Translations under genes and position numbers: made by a program
The notes under the pieces: generated by a model
The model's input: the letters and a program-made list of their open reading frames with translations, nothing else
Told to the model about the DNA's origin: nothing
The model's database searches: none
DNA from: Streptomyces sp. STR69
GTDB lineage: Bacteria > Actinomycetota > Actinomycetes > Streptomycetales > Streptomycetaceae
DNA: 64,000 bases
NCBI RefSeq assembly: GCF_024519455.1
Contig: NZ_JALJRY010000017.1
Span: 140,005-204,004, forward strand
Direction: 5' to 3'
In this document: positions 25,511 to 33,626 of the stretch, piece by piece
How the letters are laid out: each line of letters opens with the position of its first letter
Numbering within the stretch: the first letter of the stretch is position 1

Positions 25511-25895
25511 TGGAGATGGCGGGAATCGAACCCGCGTCCACCGGTGCTGAATCAGGGCTTCTCCGTGTGCAGTTCGCTGTGATTTTCTCGGCCCCGGTGA
25601 TCACGCGAACAAGTCGCCGACGGGCCCAGTCACTGTTTGATTTCCCATCGAACCCCGTGACCGGGCTCGATGGTTTAGTCCCCTAGATTATGCCAGGATC
25701 CGGGTCGGGAACACTCCCGGGCTGACACCCGTTAAGGGCCTTCACTCACTGCTTATTAGGCAGCGAGGGCGAAGGCGCGGGAATCGCTGTTGGAATTGGC
25801 GATTATTGGTTGCGACATATGGTTAACGAGATCATTGCCGCTTCCTCGACACGCTTCCCCTGCTTCGACATCCGCTGTCGAAACCGATCATCCCC
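25511..25895 (-). ncRNA. ssrA: transfer-messenger RNA (tmRNA)
   Basis: The 5' end GGGGATGATCGG (from 25895) pairs with the 3' acceptor side ATCTCC. The T arm GCGGGTTCGATTCCCGC is evident, as is the AT-rich resume region. The tag frame at 25800-25759 encodes ANSNSDSRAFALAA and is followed by two TAA codons. tmRNA with SmpB frees ribosomes stalled on broken messages and tags the product for proteolysis. CCA appears not to be encoded (genome reads ACTCA). smpB lies 95 bp upstream on the same strand. A possible -10 element TAGATT is at 25914-25909. Confidence 0.95.
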
Positions 25896-25989
25896 ATGTT
25901 GTTTTTTCAATCTACTGCTGCGCCCGCTGTGGGGTGCAGTAGCCATCGTACGTGACCAACGCACGCCGATGCCACCGTATTCCCCGTGG

Positions 25990-26547
25990 CTACTCGCCGC
26001 GCTGCTTGCGCTTCGCCGCCGCGATCGCGCGGTCCGACTCCCGGCGGTCCTGCTTCTCGCGCAGGGTCTGCCGCTTGTCGTACTCCTTCTTGCCTCGCGC
26101 GAGCGCGATCTCGGCCTTTGCCCGGCCGTCCTTGAAGTACAGGGCGAGGGGCACGATCGTGTGACCCGTCTCCTGGGTCTTGGACTCCAGCTTGTCGATC
26201 TCCTCGCGGTGCAGCAGCAGCTTGCGCTTGCGGCGCACGGAGTGGTTGGTCCAGGTGCCCTGGTGGTACTCGGGGATGTGGGCGTTGTGCAGCCACGCCT
26301 CGCCCCCGTCGATCTGGACGAAGCCGTCGGTCAGCGAGGTCCGGCCCTCACGCAGCGACTTGACCTCGGTGCCGGAGAGGACGATCCCGGCCTCGTAGGT
26401 GTCGATGATCGCGTAGTCGTGCCGGGCCTTCTTGTTCTGGGCGACGATCTTGCGCTTGCCGCCCTTCTCGCCGTCCCTGGCCTTGCCGACGGTCCCGCCG
26501 CCCTGCTTGGGCTGGGACTCCTTGGGTACGTACATTCCCTTGCTCAT
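25990..26547 (-). CDS. smpB: SsrA-binding protein SmpB
   Basis: 185 residues from the ATG at 26547, which has GGGGAG 4 nt upstream; an ATG at 26559 is in frame but less well placed. Conserved SmpB text: NKKARHDYAIIDTYEAGIVL, GTEVKSLREGRTSLTD, WTNHSVRRKRKLLLH and the basic tail KKEYDKRQTLREKQDRRE. It carries tmRNA to the empty A site of stalled ribosomes. A Lys/Gly-rich N-terminal extension of about 30 residues is typical of actinobacteria. It lies directly upstream of ssrA. Confidence 0.97.
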   Translation of the reverse strand: MSKGMYVPKESQPKQGGGTVGKARDGEKGGKRKIVAQNKKARHDYAIIDTYEAGIVLSGTEVKSLREGRTSLTDGFVQIDGGEAWLHNAHIPEYHQGTWTNHSVRRKRKLLLHREEIDKLESKTQETGHTIVPLALYFKDGRAKAEIALARGKKEYDKRQTLREKQDRRESDRAIAAAKRKQRGE

Positions 26548-26616
26548 AGTGCTCCCCATTTTCGCACCACAAGGGGGCCGGAGGGAAAGGCGATTACGAA
26601 CGGCGCCGGCCGACGG

Positions 26617-27801
26617 CTACGAAGCGTCCCCGAGCCCGCTCAACACCGTCTCCGCCCGCTCCACGGCGGCCTGTCCCTGCGCGGTGACATCGAGGTCGGG
26701 GGTGATGCCCCGGCCGTCGACGGTGTGGCCGGAGGGGGTGCGGTAGTGGCCGACGGTGAGTTCGGCGACTACTCCGTCGGGCAGTTGGCTCGGCATCTGG
26801 ACCGAGCCCTTGCCGAAGGTCCTGGAGCCCACGACGACCGCGCGACCGCGGTCCTGGAGGGCGCCGGTGAGCATCTCGGCCGCGCTCATCGTGCCGCCGT
26901 CGACGAGCGCGACCAGCGGTCTGGTGGTGTCGCCGCCGGTCGCCGCGTGCAGGACCTGCTGCCGGCCGTCTACGTCGTACGTGGCGACGAGGCCGCCGTC
27001 GAGGAAGGCGGAGGCGGTGGTGACGGCCTCGGCGACCAGGCCGCCGGAGTTGCCGCGCAGGTCGAGGATGAACCCGGAGTCGGCGGGGGCCTGGCGGACG
27101 GCGGTGCGGACGATGTCGCCGACGCCCTTGGTGAACGCGGAGATCTTGATGACGGTGACCTCGCCGGCGGGTCTGGTGACGGTCACGGAGTCGGTGGAGA
27201 GGCGGGCGCGCCGTACGGTCTCGCTCCACGCGTGCGTGCCGCGCTCCAGGCCGAGGGTGACGGTGGTGCCGGCGGCGGCGTCCTGGGCGTCGCCGCGCAG
27301 TAAGGACACGACCTCGGTGACGGGCTGTCCGTCGACGTTCTCGCCGTCGACGGTGCGCAGCCGGTCGCCCTTGCGGACGCCCGCGGTGGCGGCGGGCGAC
27401 CCGGACTGCACCTTGGTCACCTCGATCCGGCCGTCGCGCTCCCGGCGGGCCCAGAGCCCGACGCCGGTGTACTGGCCGTCGAGGGCCTGCTCGAACTCCT
27501 CGTACTCCCCTTGGGAGTACACGGCGCCCCAGCGGTCCCCGCTGCGGCTGACGGCGCGTTCGGCGGCCTCCATGGGCGACTTGCCGTCGGCCTTGGCCTC
27601 GGCGGCGGCCTTCGCGACCTCCTCCGTACGGCCGAGGGGCGCCGAACGGGCCGTACCGGACGCCGATTTCCGGTCGGGGCGGTCGGATTCGTCGAACGAC
27701 CCGGTCGCCGCGCCGGCGACGAGCACGCTCGCGAACACCAATGTCAGGGCGGCCCCGCGGCGGATGCGGCGGGGCTGACAGAACAGGTCGCGGCCTGACA
27801 T
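26617..27801 (-). CDS. S41-family C-terminal processing protease
   Basis: 394 residues. An N-terminal signal anchor (about 16-35) is followed by a PDZ domain (about 110-185: KVQSGSPAATAGVRKGDRL) and the S41 peptidase domain. The catalytic serine lies in DGGTMSAAEML and the general-base lysine in SRTFGKGSVQMPSQ. It acts outside the membrane in protein processing or quality control. The position between smpB and ftsX is typical of Streptomyces. No strong ribosome site precedes the ATG. Confidence 0.9.
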   Translation of the reverse strand: MSGRDLFCQPRRIRRGAALTLVFASVLVAGAATGSFDESDRPDRKSASGTARSAPLGRTEEVAKAAAEAKADGKSPMEAAERAVSRSGDRWGAVYSQGEYEEFEQALDGQYTGVGLWARRERDGRIEVTKVQSGSPAATAGVRKGDRLRTVDGENVDGQPVTEVVSLLRGDAQDAAAGTTVTLGLERGTHAWSETVRRARLSTDSVTVTRPAGEVTVIKISAFTKGVGDIVRTAVRQAPADSGFILDLRGNSGGLVAEAVTTASAFLDGGLVATYDVDGRQQVLHAATGGDTTRPLVALVDGGTMSAAEMLTGALQDRGRAVVVGSRTFGKGSVQMPSQLPDGVVAELTVGHYRTPSGHTVDGRGITPDLDVTAQGQAAVERAETVLSGLGDAS

Positions 27802-27825
27802 GGCGGTGAGTCTAGGACAACGGGA

Positions 27826-27857
27826 AGGGCCGCACGGGCGGTTGCCCGTACGGCCCT
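27826..27857 (-). terminator. terminator after ftsX
   Basis: The stem AGGGCCGCACGGGC/GCCCGTACGGCCCT has one C-A mismatch and a GGTT loop. It lies 11 bp beyond the ftsX stop and ahead of the protease gene, separating the two transcripts. Confidence 0.75.
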
Positions 27858-27868
27858 CTTGGCATGCG

Positions 27869-28789
27869 TCACACCTTCAGGTACTTGCGCAGCGCGAAAA
27901 ACGCTGCCAGCGCAGGCATCAGGAGGCTCGTCGCGAGGATGAGCGGGAGCTTCGTCAGGACGGCGTCCCAGCCGATGAAGTTGATCAGATTGAGCTTGTG
28001 GGACAGGTCCAGGCCGTGGTCGATGATGAAGTACCGGCCGACCACCAGGAATCCGCAGGCGACCGTGCCGCCGATGAGACCGGCGACGGCGGCCTCCATG
28101 ATGAACGGGGCCTGGATGTAGAAGCCGGACGCGCCGACCAGCCGCATGATGCCGGTCTCACGGCGACGGCTGAACGCCGAGACGCGCACCGTGTTGACGA
28201 TCAGCATCAGGGCGACGACGAGCATGAGGGCCATGACCGCGCGGGCGGCCCAGTTCATGCCGTTCAGGAGGCCGAAGAGGTTGTCCAGGATGCCCTTCTG
28301 GTCCTGCACCGACTGGACACCACCGCGGCCGTCGAAGGCCGTCGCGATGACCTGGTACTTCTCCGGGTCCTTGAGCTTGATGCGGTACGACTCCTGCATC
28401 TGGTCCGGAGTGAGGGAACTGGCCAGCGGGGAGTCGCCGAACTGCTGCTTGTAGTGCTTGTACGCCTCGTCCTGCGACTCGTACGTGACCTTCTGGACGA
28501 CCGACGACATCTTGTCGAGGTCGGAGACGATCTGCTTCTTCTGGTCGTCGGTCACCGCGCCCTTGGCGCAGTTGGGGTCGGACTCGGCGTCGCTCTTGTT
28601 GCAGAGGAAGATCGAGACGTTGACCTTGTCGTACCAGTAGCCCTTCATCGTGGTGACCTGGTCGCTCATCAGGAGCGAGCCGCCGAAGAGGGCCAGGGAC
28701 AGGGCTACGGAGACGACGACCGCGAAGGTCATCGTCAGGTTGCGGCGGAGACCGACACCGATCTCGGACAGTACGAACTGGGCGCGCAT
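27869..28789 (-). CDS. ftsX: cell-division ABC permease FtsX
   Basis: 306 residues: four membrane spans with a large extracytoplasmic loop between spans 1 and 2 (about 50-180, including Cys pairs in FLCNKSDAESDPNCAKG). The conserved tail motif SAFSRRRETGIMRLVGAS precedes span 3. With FtsE it forms the complex that activates peptidoglycan hydrolases at division or hyphal growth sites. It lies 65 bp after ftsE on the same strand. Confidence 0.95.
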   Translation of the reverse strand: MRAQFVLSEIGVGLRRNLTMTFAVVVSVALSLALFGGSLLMSDQVTTMKGYWYDKVNVSIFLCNKSDAESDPNCAKGAVTDDQKKQIVSDLDKMSSVVQKVTYESQDEAYKHYKQQFGDSPLASSLTPDQMQESYRIKLKDPEKYQVIATAFDGRGGVQSVQDQKGILDNLFGLLNGMNWAARAVMALMLVVALMLIVNTVRVSAFSRRRETGIMRLVGASGFYIQAPFIMEAAVAGLIGGTVACGFLVVGRYFIIDHGLDLSHKLNLINFIGWDAVLTKLPLILATSLLMPALAAFFALRKYLKV

Positions 28790-28854
28790 GGCGGCTTCTT
28801 CAGGCCTTTCCGTGGACGGACATCAGACGGCGGTCGGTCGGCGATCAGCGAGGG

Positions 28855-29544
28855 TCAGTGCTGGTAGCCGTAGACGCCACGCGCCTGGTCACGGACGAGA
28901 CGGCCGCCCTCCAGCTCGATGACGCGCTTGCGCATCTGGTCCACGATGTTCTGGTCGTGCGTCGCCATCACCACGGTGGTGCCCGTCCGGTTGATGCGGT
29001 CGAGCAGCTTCATGATGCCGACGGAGGTCTGCGGGTCGAGGTTGCCGGTGGGCTCGTCCGCGATGAGGAGCTTGGGCCGGTTCACGAAGGCTCTCGCGAT
29101 GGCCACGCGCTGCTGCTCACCACCGGAGAGTTCACCGGGCCGCCGGTCCTCCTTGCCGCCGAGGCCGACGAGGTCGAGCACCTGGGGCACGGACTTGCGG
29201 ATCTCGCCCTTGGACTTGCCGATGACCTCCTGCGCGAAGGCCACGTTCTCGGCGACCGTCTTGTTGGGCAGCAGGCGGAAGTCCTGGAAGACGGTCCCCA
29301 GCTGGCGGCGCATCTGCGGCACCTTCCAGTTGGAGATGCGGGCGAGGTCCTTGCCCAGCACGTGCACCTGGCCCTGGCTGCACCGCTCCTCGCGGAGGAC
29401 CAGCCTCAGGAAGGTGGACTTTCCGGAGCCCGAGGACCCCACGAGGAACACGAACTCGCCCTTCTCCACTTCCAGGGAGACGTCCCTGAGAGCGGGGCGG
29501 GTCTGCTTGGGGTAGACCTTGGAGACACTGTCGAATCGGATCAC
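28855..29544 (-). CDS. ftsE: cell-division ATPase FtsE
   Basis: 229 residues. Walker A GSSGSGKST, signature LSGGEQQRVAIARA, Walker B LLIADEPTGNLD and H-loop VMATHDQ are all present. It powers FtsX. The start is the GTG at 29544, giving the usual N-terminus VIRFDSVSKVYP. The Shine-Dalgarno sequence is weak. It is co-oriented with ftsX. Confidence 0.95.
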   Translation of the reverse strand: MIRFDSVSKVYPKQTRPALRDVSLEVEKGEFVFLVGSSGSGKSTFLRLVLREERCSQGQVHVLGKDLARISNWKVPQMRRQLGTVFQDFRLLPNKTVAENVAFAQEVIGKSKGEIRKSVPQVLDLVGLGGKEDRRPGELSGGEQQRVAIARAFVNRPKLLIADEPTGNLDPQTSVGIMKLLDRINRTGTTVVMATHDQNIVDQMRKRVIELEGGRLVRDQARGVYGYQH

Positions 29545-29795
29545 GGGTGCACCACGGGTAGCCGGGGGTAGGTGAGCGTGACCATACGCGACCCGGGTGG
29601 GCCCGCGCAGTCGCCCTCCGGGGTTGTGCGAGGCTTGCACGTTTTGTCGCGGATTTGAAGGGCTGGAACGCGCGGGGTCGGGGCAGGATAAGGCGAGCCG
29701 CGCCGAATCCCGCGGAACCTGGCACAGTGGAGGGGGAACGTTCTGGTTTCCCTGGGCGTTGTGTCTGTGAAAGCCGGTGCAAGGAGGGCGAGCGC

Positions 29796-29987
29796 ATGAC
29801 GTACGACCGGTTGGTGTGCGCGAACTGCGCGGCGCCCGTGAACGAGGGCCGCTGTCCCGTCTGCCGCGCGAATCGTCAGCGGCTGCAGCAGGAGAACCCG
29901 TGGGGCAATCTCAATCCCATGGCGTTGATTGCCCTGCTCGCGGTGCTGATCGCGGCGCTGGCGCTGGTGGCGCACCAGACCGCGTAG
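29796..29987 (+). CDS. small zinc-ribbon membrane protein
   Basis: 63 residues. A CxxC...CxxC zinc ribbon (CANCAAPVNEGRCPVCRAN) is followed by one membrane span (MALIALLAVLIAALALVAH). AAGGAGG lies 8 nt before the ATG at 29796. A strong terminator follows. Conserved but uncharacterised, as far as I can tell. It is divergent from ftsE. Confidence 0.85.
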   Translation: MTYDRLVCANCAAPVNEGRCPVCRANRQRLQQENPWGNLNPMALIALLAVLIAALALVAHQTA

Positions 29988-30009
29988 GCGGCCTGGACAA
30001 GGACACGCA

Positions 30010-30042
30010 GAAGGGCCCGGAGCGACAAGCTCCGGGCCCTTC
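30010..30042. terminator. terminator between convergent genes
   Basis: A perfect 14-bp stem, GAAGGGCCCGGAGC/GCTCCGGGCCCTTC, with a 5-nt loop. It lies between the zinc-ribbon gene and the convergent LAETG gene and is usable by both. Confidence 0.85.
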
Positions 30043-30083
30043 GTCGTACGGCGTGCGCACGGTCCGTACGGGGACGGCTACCG

Positions 30084-30695
30084 TCAGGCGACCGTGCCGT
30101 TGCGGCCGTTCCCGAGGCGCGGGAGGACGCGGAAGGCGATGCCGCCGGCGATCATCGTCGCGGCGCCGATCAGCAGGAACGCGGTCTGGCCGGCACCGGT
30201 CTCGGCCAGCTCGTCACCGCTGCCCTGGGCCGAGGTGTCGGAACCGGTGTCGGTGAGGGCGGAGGTACCGGCTTCCTGGGCGGAGGAGCCGCCGTCGGGG
30301 TCGGTGTTGTTGCCGCCGGTGGAGCCGGAGCCGCTGGTGCTGCCGTCCGACGGGCTGTCGGTGGGCTCGTCCGTCGGCTCGGTGGGGTTGTCGGTGGGCT
30401 CGGTCGGCTCGTCGCTGGGAGGCGCCGACGTCGGCGGCTCGGAGGACGGGGGCTCCGAGGTCGGCGGCTCCGAGGTCGGGGGCTCGCTCGTGTTCGGAGC
30501 GGTCGGGATCACCGAGTCGGTCGGGGACGGGGAGTCCGTCCCGTCGCCGGGTGCGTCGTCGGTGGTGGTAGTGGCGCTCAGCGTCACGCCCAGGTCGAGC
30601 GCCGATGCGGCACCCGCGGCGGTCAGCGAGGCGCCGGCGGCGATGATCGCGCCTGCCGCTATTCGCGCGACACGGATCCGCGTCTTCTTCGTCAT
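30084..30695 (-). CDS. LAETG sortase-anchored surface protein
   Basis: 203 residues. A signal peptide (about 1-33, ending AASA) is followed by a Ser/Thr/Pro/Glu-rich stalk with repeats such as TSEPPTSEPP and EPTDNPTEPTDEPTD. The C-terminal sorting signal is LAETG, then a membrane span (TAFLLIGAATMIAGGIAF) and a basic tail (RLGNGRNG). LAXTG is the motif used by class E sortases in Streptomyces, so the protein is probably attached to peptidoglycan. No functional domain is visible; it may be a spacer or adhesion stalk. Confidence 0.88.
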   Translation of the reverse strand: MTKKTRIRVARIAAGAIIAAGASLTAAGAASALDLGVTLSATTTTDDAPGDGTDSPSPTDSVIPTAPNTSEPPTSEPPTSEPPSSEPPTSAPPSDEPTEPTDNPTEPTDEPTDSPSDGSTSGSGSTGGNNTDPDGGSSAQEAGTSALTDTGSDTSAQGSGDELAETGAGQTAFLLIGAATMIAGGIAFRVLPRLGNGRNGTVA

Positions 30696-30961
30696 TAGGT
30701 TGCTACCCCCATGTAGCTCGTCGTCAGTGGTGCGTCGGTGTCCGGGGCCGTGATCGACAGGGGTAGCGGCTGGCGAAAGCTCGACTCCCCCGGTTCACAT
30801 GCGCCCCGGAGACACGCATGCCACGCTTTACCCTTCCCATTTTTCACAGCAACGTCAAGGCCGTTGCGAGCGCAATGTCCAACTACGGGTTCTTTGCTGG
30901 GGGATGGAACCTGTGAGTGTGATGCAAAACCCAGACATCGAAGAGCAAGACGGGAAAGCAA
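30696..30961 (-). other. long upstream region of the LAETG gene
   Basis: Non-coding stretch of about 266 bp. On the minus strand a TTGACG at about 30862-30857 could be a -35 element. The downstream part holds structured GC-rich sequence (GGGGCCGTGATCGACAGGGG on the plus strand, 30743-30762). A leader of up to about 150 nt is possible. I could not match it to a known riboswitch. Confidence 0.3.
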
Positions 30962-30996
30962 AAGGCAACTGCCGCCCGCCGGGCGGCAGTTGCCTT
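30962..30996 (-). terminator. terminator after prfB
   Basis: A perfect 16-bp stem, AAGGCAACTGCCGCCC/GGGCGGCAGTTGCCTT, with a 3-nt loop, 10 bp past the prfB stop. Confidence 0.85.
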
Positions 30997-31006
30997 GTCG
31001 ACAAAC

Positions 31007-32113
31007 TTACTTCTCCTGCTGCTTGCGCCAGCGAATTCCGGCCTCCAGGAAGCCGTCGATCTCGCCGTTGAACACGCCCTCGGGGTTGCCCACTTCGTAC
31101 TCGGTGCGCAGGTCCTTGACCATCTGGTACGGGTGCAGGACGTACGAACGCATCTGGTTGCCCCAGGAGTTGCCGCCGTCGCCCTTGAGGGCGTCCATCC
31201 GGGCCTGCTCCTCCTGGCGGCGGCGCTCCAGCAGCTTGGCCTGGAGCACGTTCATCGCGCTGGCCTTGTTCTGGATCTGCGAGCGCTCGTTCTGGCAGGA
31301 GACGACGATGCCGGTGGGCAGGTGGGTCAGACGGACCGCGGAGTCGGTGGTGTTGACGCCCTGGCCGCCGGGCCCGGAGGAGCGGTACACGTCGACGCGC
31401 AGCTCGGACTCGTCGATCTCGATGTGGTCGGTCTGCTCGACGACCGGCAGGATCTCGACACCGGCGAAGGAGGTCTGACGGCGCCCCTGGTTGTCGAAGG
31501 GCGAGATCCGGACCAGCCGGTGCGTGCCCTGCTCGACGGAGAGCGTGCCGTAGGCGTACGGGACGTGCACGGCGAAGGTGGTCGACTTGATGCCGGCTTC
31601 TTCGGCGTACGACGTCTCGTAGAGCTCCGTCTTGTAGCCGTGGCGCTCGGCCCAGCGCAGGTACATGCGCTGGAGCTTCTCGGCGAAGTCGGAGGCGTCG
31701 ACGCCGCCGGCCTCCGCGCGGATGGTGACGACGGCCTCGCGGGAGTCGTACTCGCCGGAGAGAAGGGTGCGGACCTCCATCTCGTCCAGCGCCTTCTTGA
31801 CGGCGGTCAGCTCGTGCTCCGCCTCGGCGAGGGTGTCCGGGTCGTCCTCCTCCTCGGCCATCTCGAAGAGGACAGAGAGGTCGTCGATCCGGCCGCGCAG
31901 GGCCTCGGTCTTGCGGATCTCGGCCTGGAGGTGGCTCAGCTTGCTGGTGACCTTCTGCGCCGCCTCCGGGTCGTCCCACAGGGAGGGCGCTGCCGCCTGC
32001 TCCTCAAGGACGACGACATCTGCCCTCAGCTTGTCCAGGTCCAGGACGGCCTCGATCGACTCCATGGTCGAGGAGAGGGACTTGAGCTCTTCGGAAACAT
32101 CGACGACTGCCAC
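31007..32113 (-). CDS. prfB: peptide chain release factor 2
   Basis: 368 residues. The codon-recognition motif is the RF2-type SPF (ISPFDNQGRRQ) and the catalytic GGQ is in SSGPGGQGVNTTDSAVR. It releases peptides at UGA and UAA. The frame is continuous from the GTG at 32113, so the programmed +1 frameshift of E. coli prfB is absent, as usual in actinobacteria. GGAGG lies unusually close to the GTG. Confidence 0.96.
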   Translation of the reverse strand: MAVVDVSEELKSLSSTMESIEAVLDLDKLRADVVVLEEQAAAPSLWDDPEAAQKVTSKLSHLQAEIRKTEALRGRIDDLSVLFEMAEEEDDPDTLAEAEHELTAVKKALDEMEVRTLLSGEYDSREAVVTIRAEAGGVDASDFAEKLQRMYLRWAERHGYKTELYETSYAEEAGIKSTTFAVHVPYAYGTLSVEQGTHRLVRISPFDNQGRRQTSFAGVEILPVVEQTDHIEIDESELRVDVYRSSGPGGQGVNTTDSAVRLTHLPTGIVVSCQNERSQIQNKASAMNVLQAKLLERRRQEEQARMDALKGDGGNSWGNQMRSYVLHPYQMVKDLRTEYEVGNPEGVFNGEIDGFLEAGIRWRKQQEK

Positions 32114-32171
32114 GCCTCCAGCGTAACGGCTCCGCCAAGCGGGGAGCGCCGGGCCTGCGACAGCTGGACGT

Positions 32172-32202
32172 CACCGGGGCTCCGCCCCCCGGACCCCCGG
32201 GC
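32172..32202. repeat. interspersed G/C-run repeat between prfB and pkaB
   Basis: CACCGGGGCTCCGCCCCCCG then GACCCCCGGGC forms GGGGC/GCCCC hairpins. It is the reverse-complement type of the element at 2341-2363. It may terminate transcription from pkaB. Confidence 0.5.
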
Positions 32203-32253
32203 CTATGCCCACCCACCACCCGTCTCGGTCGGCCGAGAGGTGCCGAAGAGCCC

Positions 32254-33495
32254 CTACGGCGAAGCCGGTGCCGAGTTCTTCGTGTCCGGGGAGGTCGTGC
32301 CGGAGTCGTCCCCCGACGTCGCCGCCCACGTACCGACCCCCACCGCCGCGACCAGCACCACCGCCGCCGCCCCGAGCGTCAGCCGCCGGCGCCGGGTCGC
32401 CGCCCGGTGGCGGGCCGAGCCGGGACGCGGAGCGCCCGCCGCACGCGGCGCCCGTGCCGTCCCGCGCGCCCCGCCCGCCAGTTCGTCCGGCGCGGGCACC
32501 CGCATCGAGGTGTGCGTGTCCCGGTTGGAGTCGGCGGGCTTGGCGCCCGGCACCAGCGGTACGGCACCGCGCCGTACCCGCTCACCGCGCGCGGGCGTGG
32601 CCACCGGGGCCTCCTCCGGCTCCGCGTCCTCCTGCTCAGAGTCCGGCTCGTCGACGTCCAGTGGAGGCATCCCGGCCAGTATGGGCAGCTGTTCGCGCAG
32701 CCGGGCGGCGAGTTCGGAGGCCCGCAGCCGGGACGCCGGGGCCTTCGCCAGGCACTGGACGAGCAGCGCCCACAGCTCCTCGGGGATCCCGGGCAGCGGT
32801 ACGACGGTCTCGGTGACATGGCGTCGCAGCACCGCGCCGGGGTGGCCGCCGCCGAACGGGGTGAATCCGGCGAGGAGTTCGTAGAGGACGGTCGCCAGGG
32901 CGTAGATGTCGACGGCCGCGCGCGGGGGCAGGCCCTCGACGATCTCGGGGGCGAGGTAGTCGGGCGTGCCGATGATCTTCGTGGCGCGGGTGCGGCGCGG
33001 GGAGTCGATGAGTTTGGCGACCCCGAAGTCCGTCAGCAGGGCGGGGTGCGCTCCGCCGGGGCCGAGCGGGCCCTGCATGTCGAGGAGCACGTTCTCCGGC
33101 TTGACGTCCCGGTGGACGACGCCTGCCGCGTGGGCCGCGGCGAGTCCGTCCGCGATGTCGGCGACGATCGCGACCGCCGCCTCGGGGGCGAGCCGGCGTT
33201 CCCGGTCGAGGCGGGTGCGCAGGTCGGTGCCGCGGACCAGGTCCATGACGAGGGCGAGGTCGTTGCCGTCGACGACCAGGTCCCGTACGGACACGATGTT
33301 CGGGTGCTCCAGGCCGAGCAGGGCGGTGCGCTCCTGCACGAAGCGGCCGACGAGCTCCTGGTCGGACGCGAGGTCCTCGCGCAGCAGCTTGACGGCGACG
33401 GGCCCCTCGGGACCCTCGCCCAGCCACACCGTGCCGGCGCTGCCCCGCCCCAGGATCTGGTTGGCGGTGTACCGGCTGCCGATCTTCCGTGCCAA
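32254..33495 (-). CDS. pkaB: Hanks-type Ser/Thr protein kinase PkaB
   Basis: 413 residues. Kinase domain about 10-270: glycine loop ILGRGSAGTVW, lysine VAVKLL, catalytic VVHRDVKPENVLLD, metal-binding LTDFGVAKL, and APE-like YLAPEIVEG. A Pro/Ala/Glu-rich linker leads to a membrane span (VVLVAAVGVGTWAA) and a short outer tail. Length and position beside prfB and pkaA fit S. coelicolor PkaB. The start is TTG at 33495, supported by TAGGAG 5 nt upstream. It is a membrane signalling kinase with unknown targets. Confidence 0.88.
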   Translation of the reverse strand: MARKIGSRYTANQILGRGSAGTVWLGEGPEGPVAVKLLREDLASDQELVGRFVQERTALLGLEHPNIVSVRDLVVDGNDLALVMDLVRGTDLRTRLDRERRLAPEAAVAIVADIADGLAAAHAAGVVHRDVKPENVLLDMQGPLGPGGAHPALLTDFGVAKLIDSPRRTRATKIIGTPDYLAPEIVEGLPPRAAVDIYALATVLYELLAGFTPFGGGHPGAVLRRHVTETVVPLPGIPEELWALLVQCLAKAPASRLRASELAARLREQLPILAGMPPLDVDEPDSEQEDAEPEEAPVATPARGERVRRGAVPLVPGAKPADSNRDTHTSMRVPAPDELAGGARGTARAPRAAGAPRPGSARHRAATRRRRLTLGAAAVVLVAAVGVGTWAATSGDDSGTTSPDTKNSAPASP

Positions 33496-33626
33496 GACTG
33501 CTCCTACCGACGCGTGTGTCGCTAAAACTACGCGTCAGATGAGCCAACCTTCACCGCCAGGGCGGAAATCACCCACTGGGTGTCGACAAATCCCCAACCC
33601 AGCGTCCGACAAGGGCGGTTCGAGGG

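Noticed and set aside
25436..25990. Integration site (att) next to ssrA
   Set aside because: ssrA is a known target for integrases, but no integrase gene or direct repeat of the tmRNA 3' end was found in the window.
30696..30961. Riboswitch ahead of the LAETG surface protein gene
   Set aside because: The leader is long and structured, but I could not match conserved blocks of the cyclic-di-AMP or cobalamin classes.
31007..32113. Programmed frameshift in prfB
   Set aside because: The frame is continuous from the start codon through the GGQ motif.
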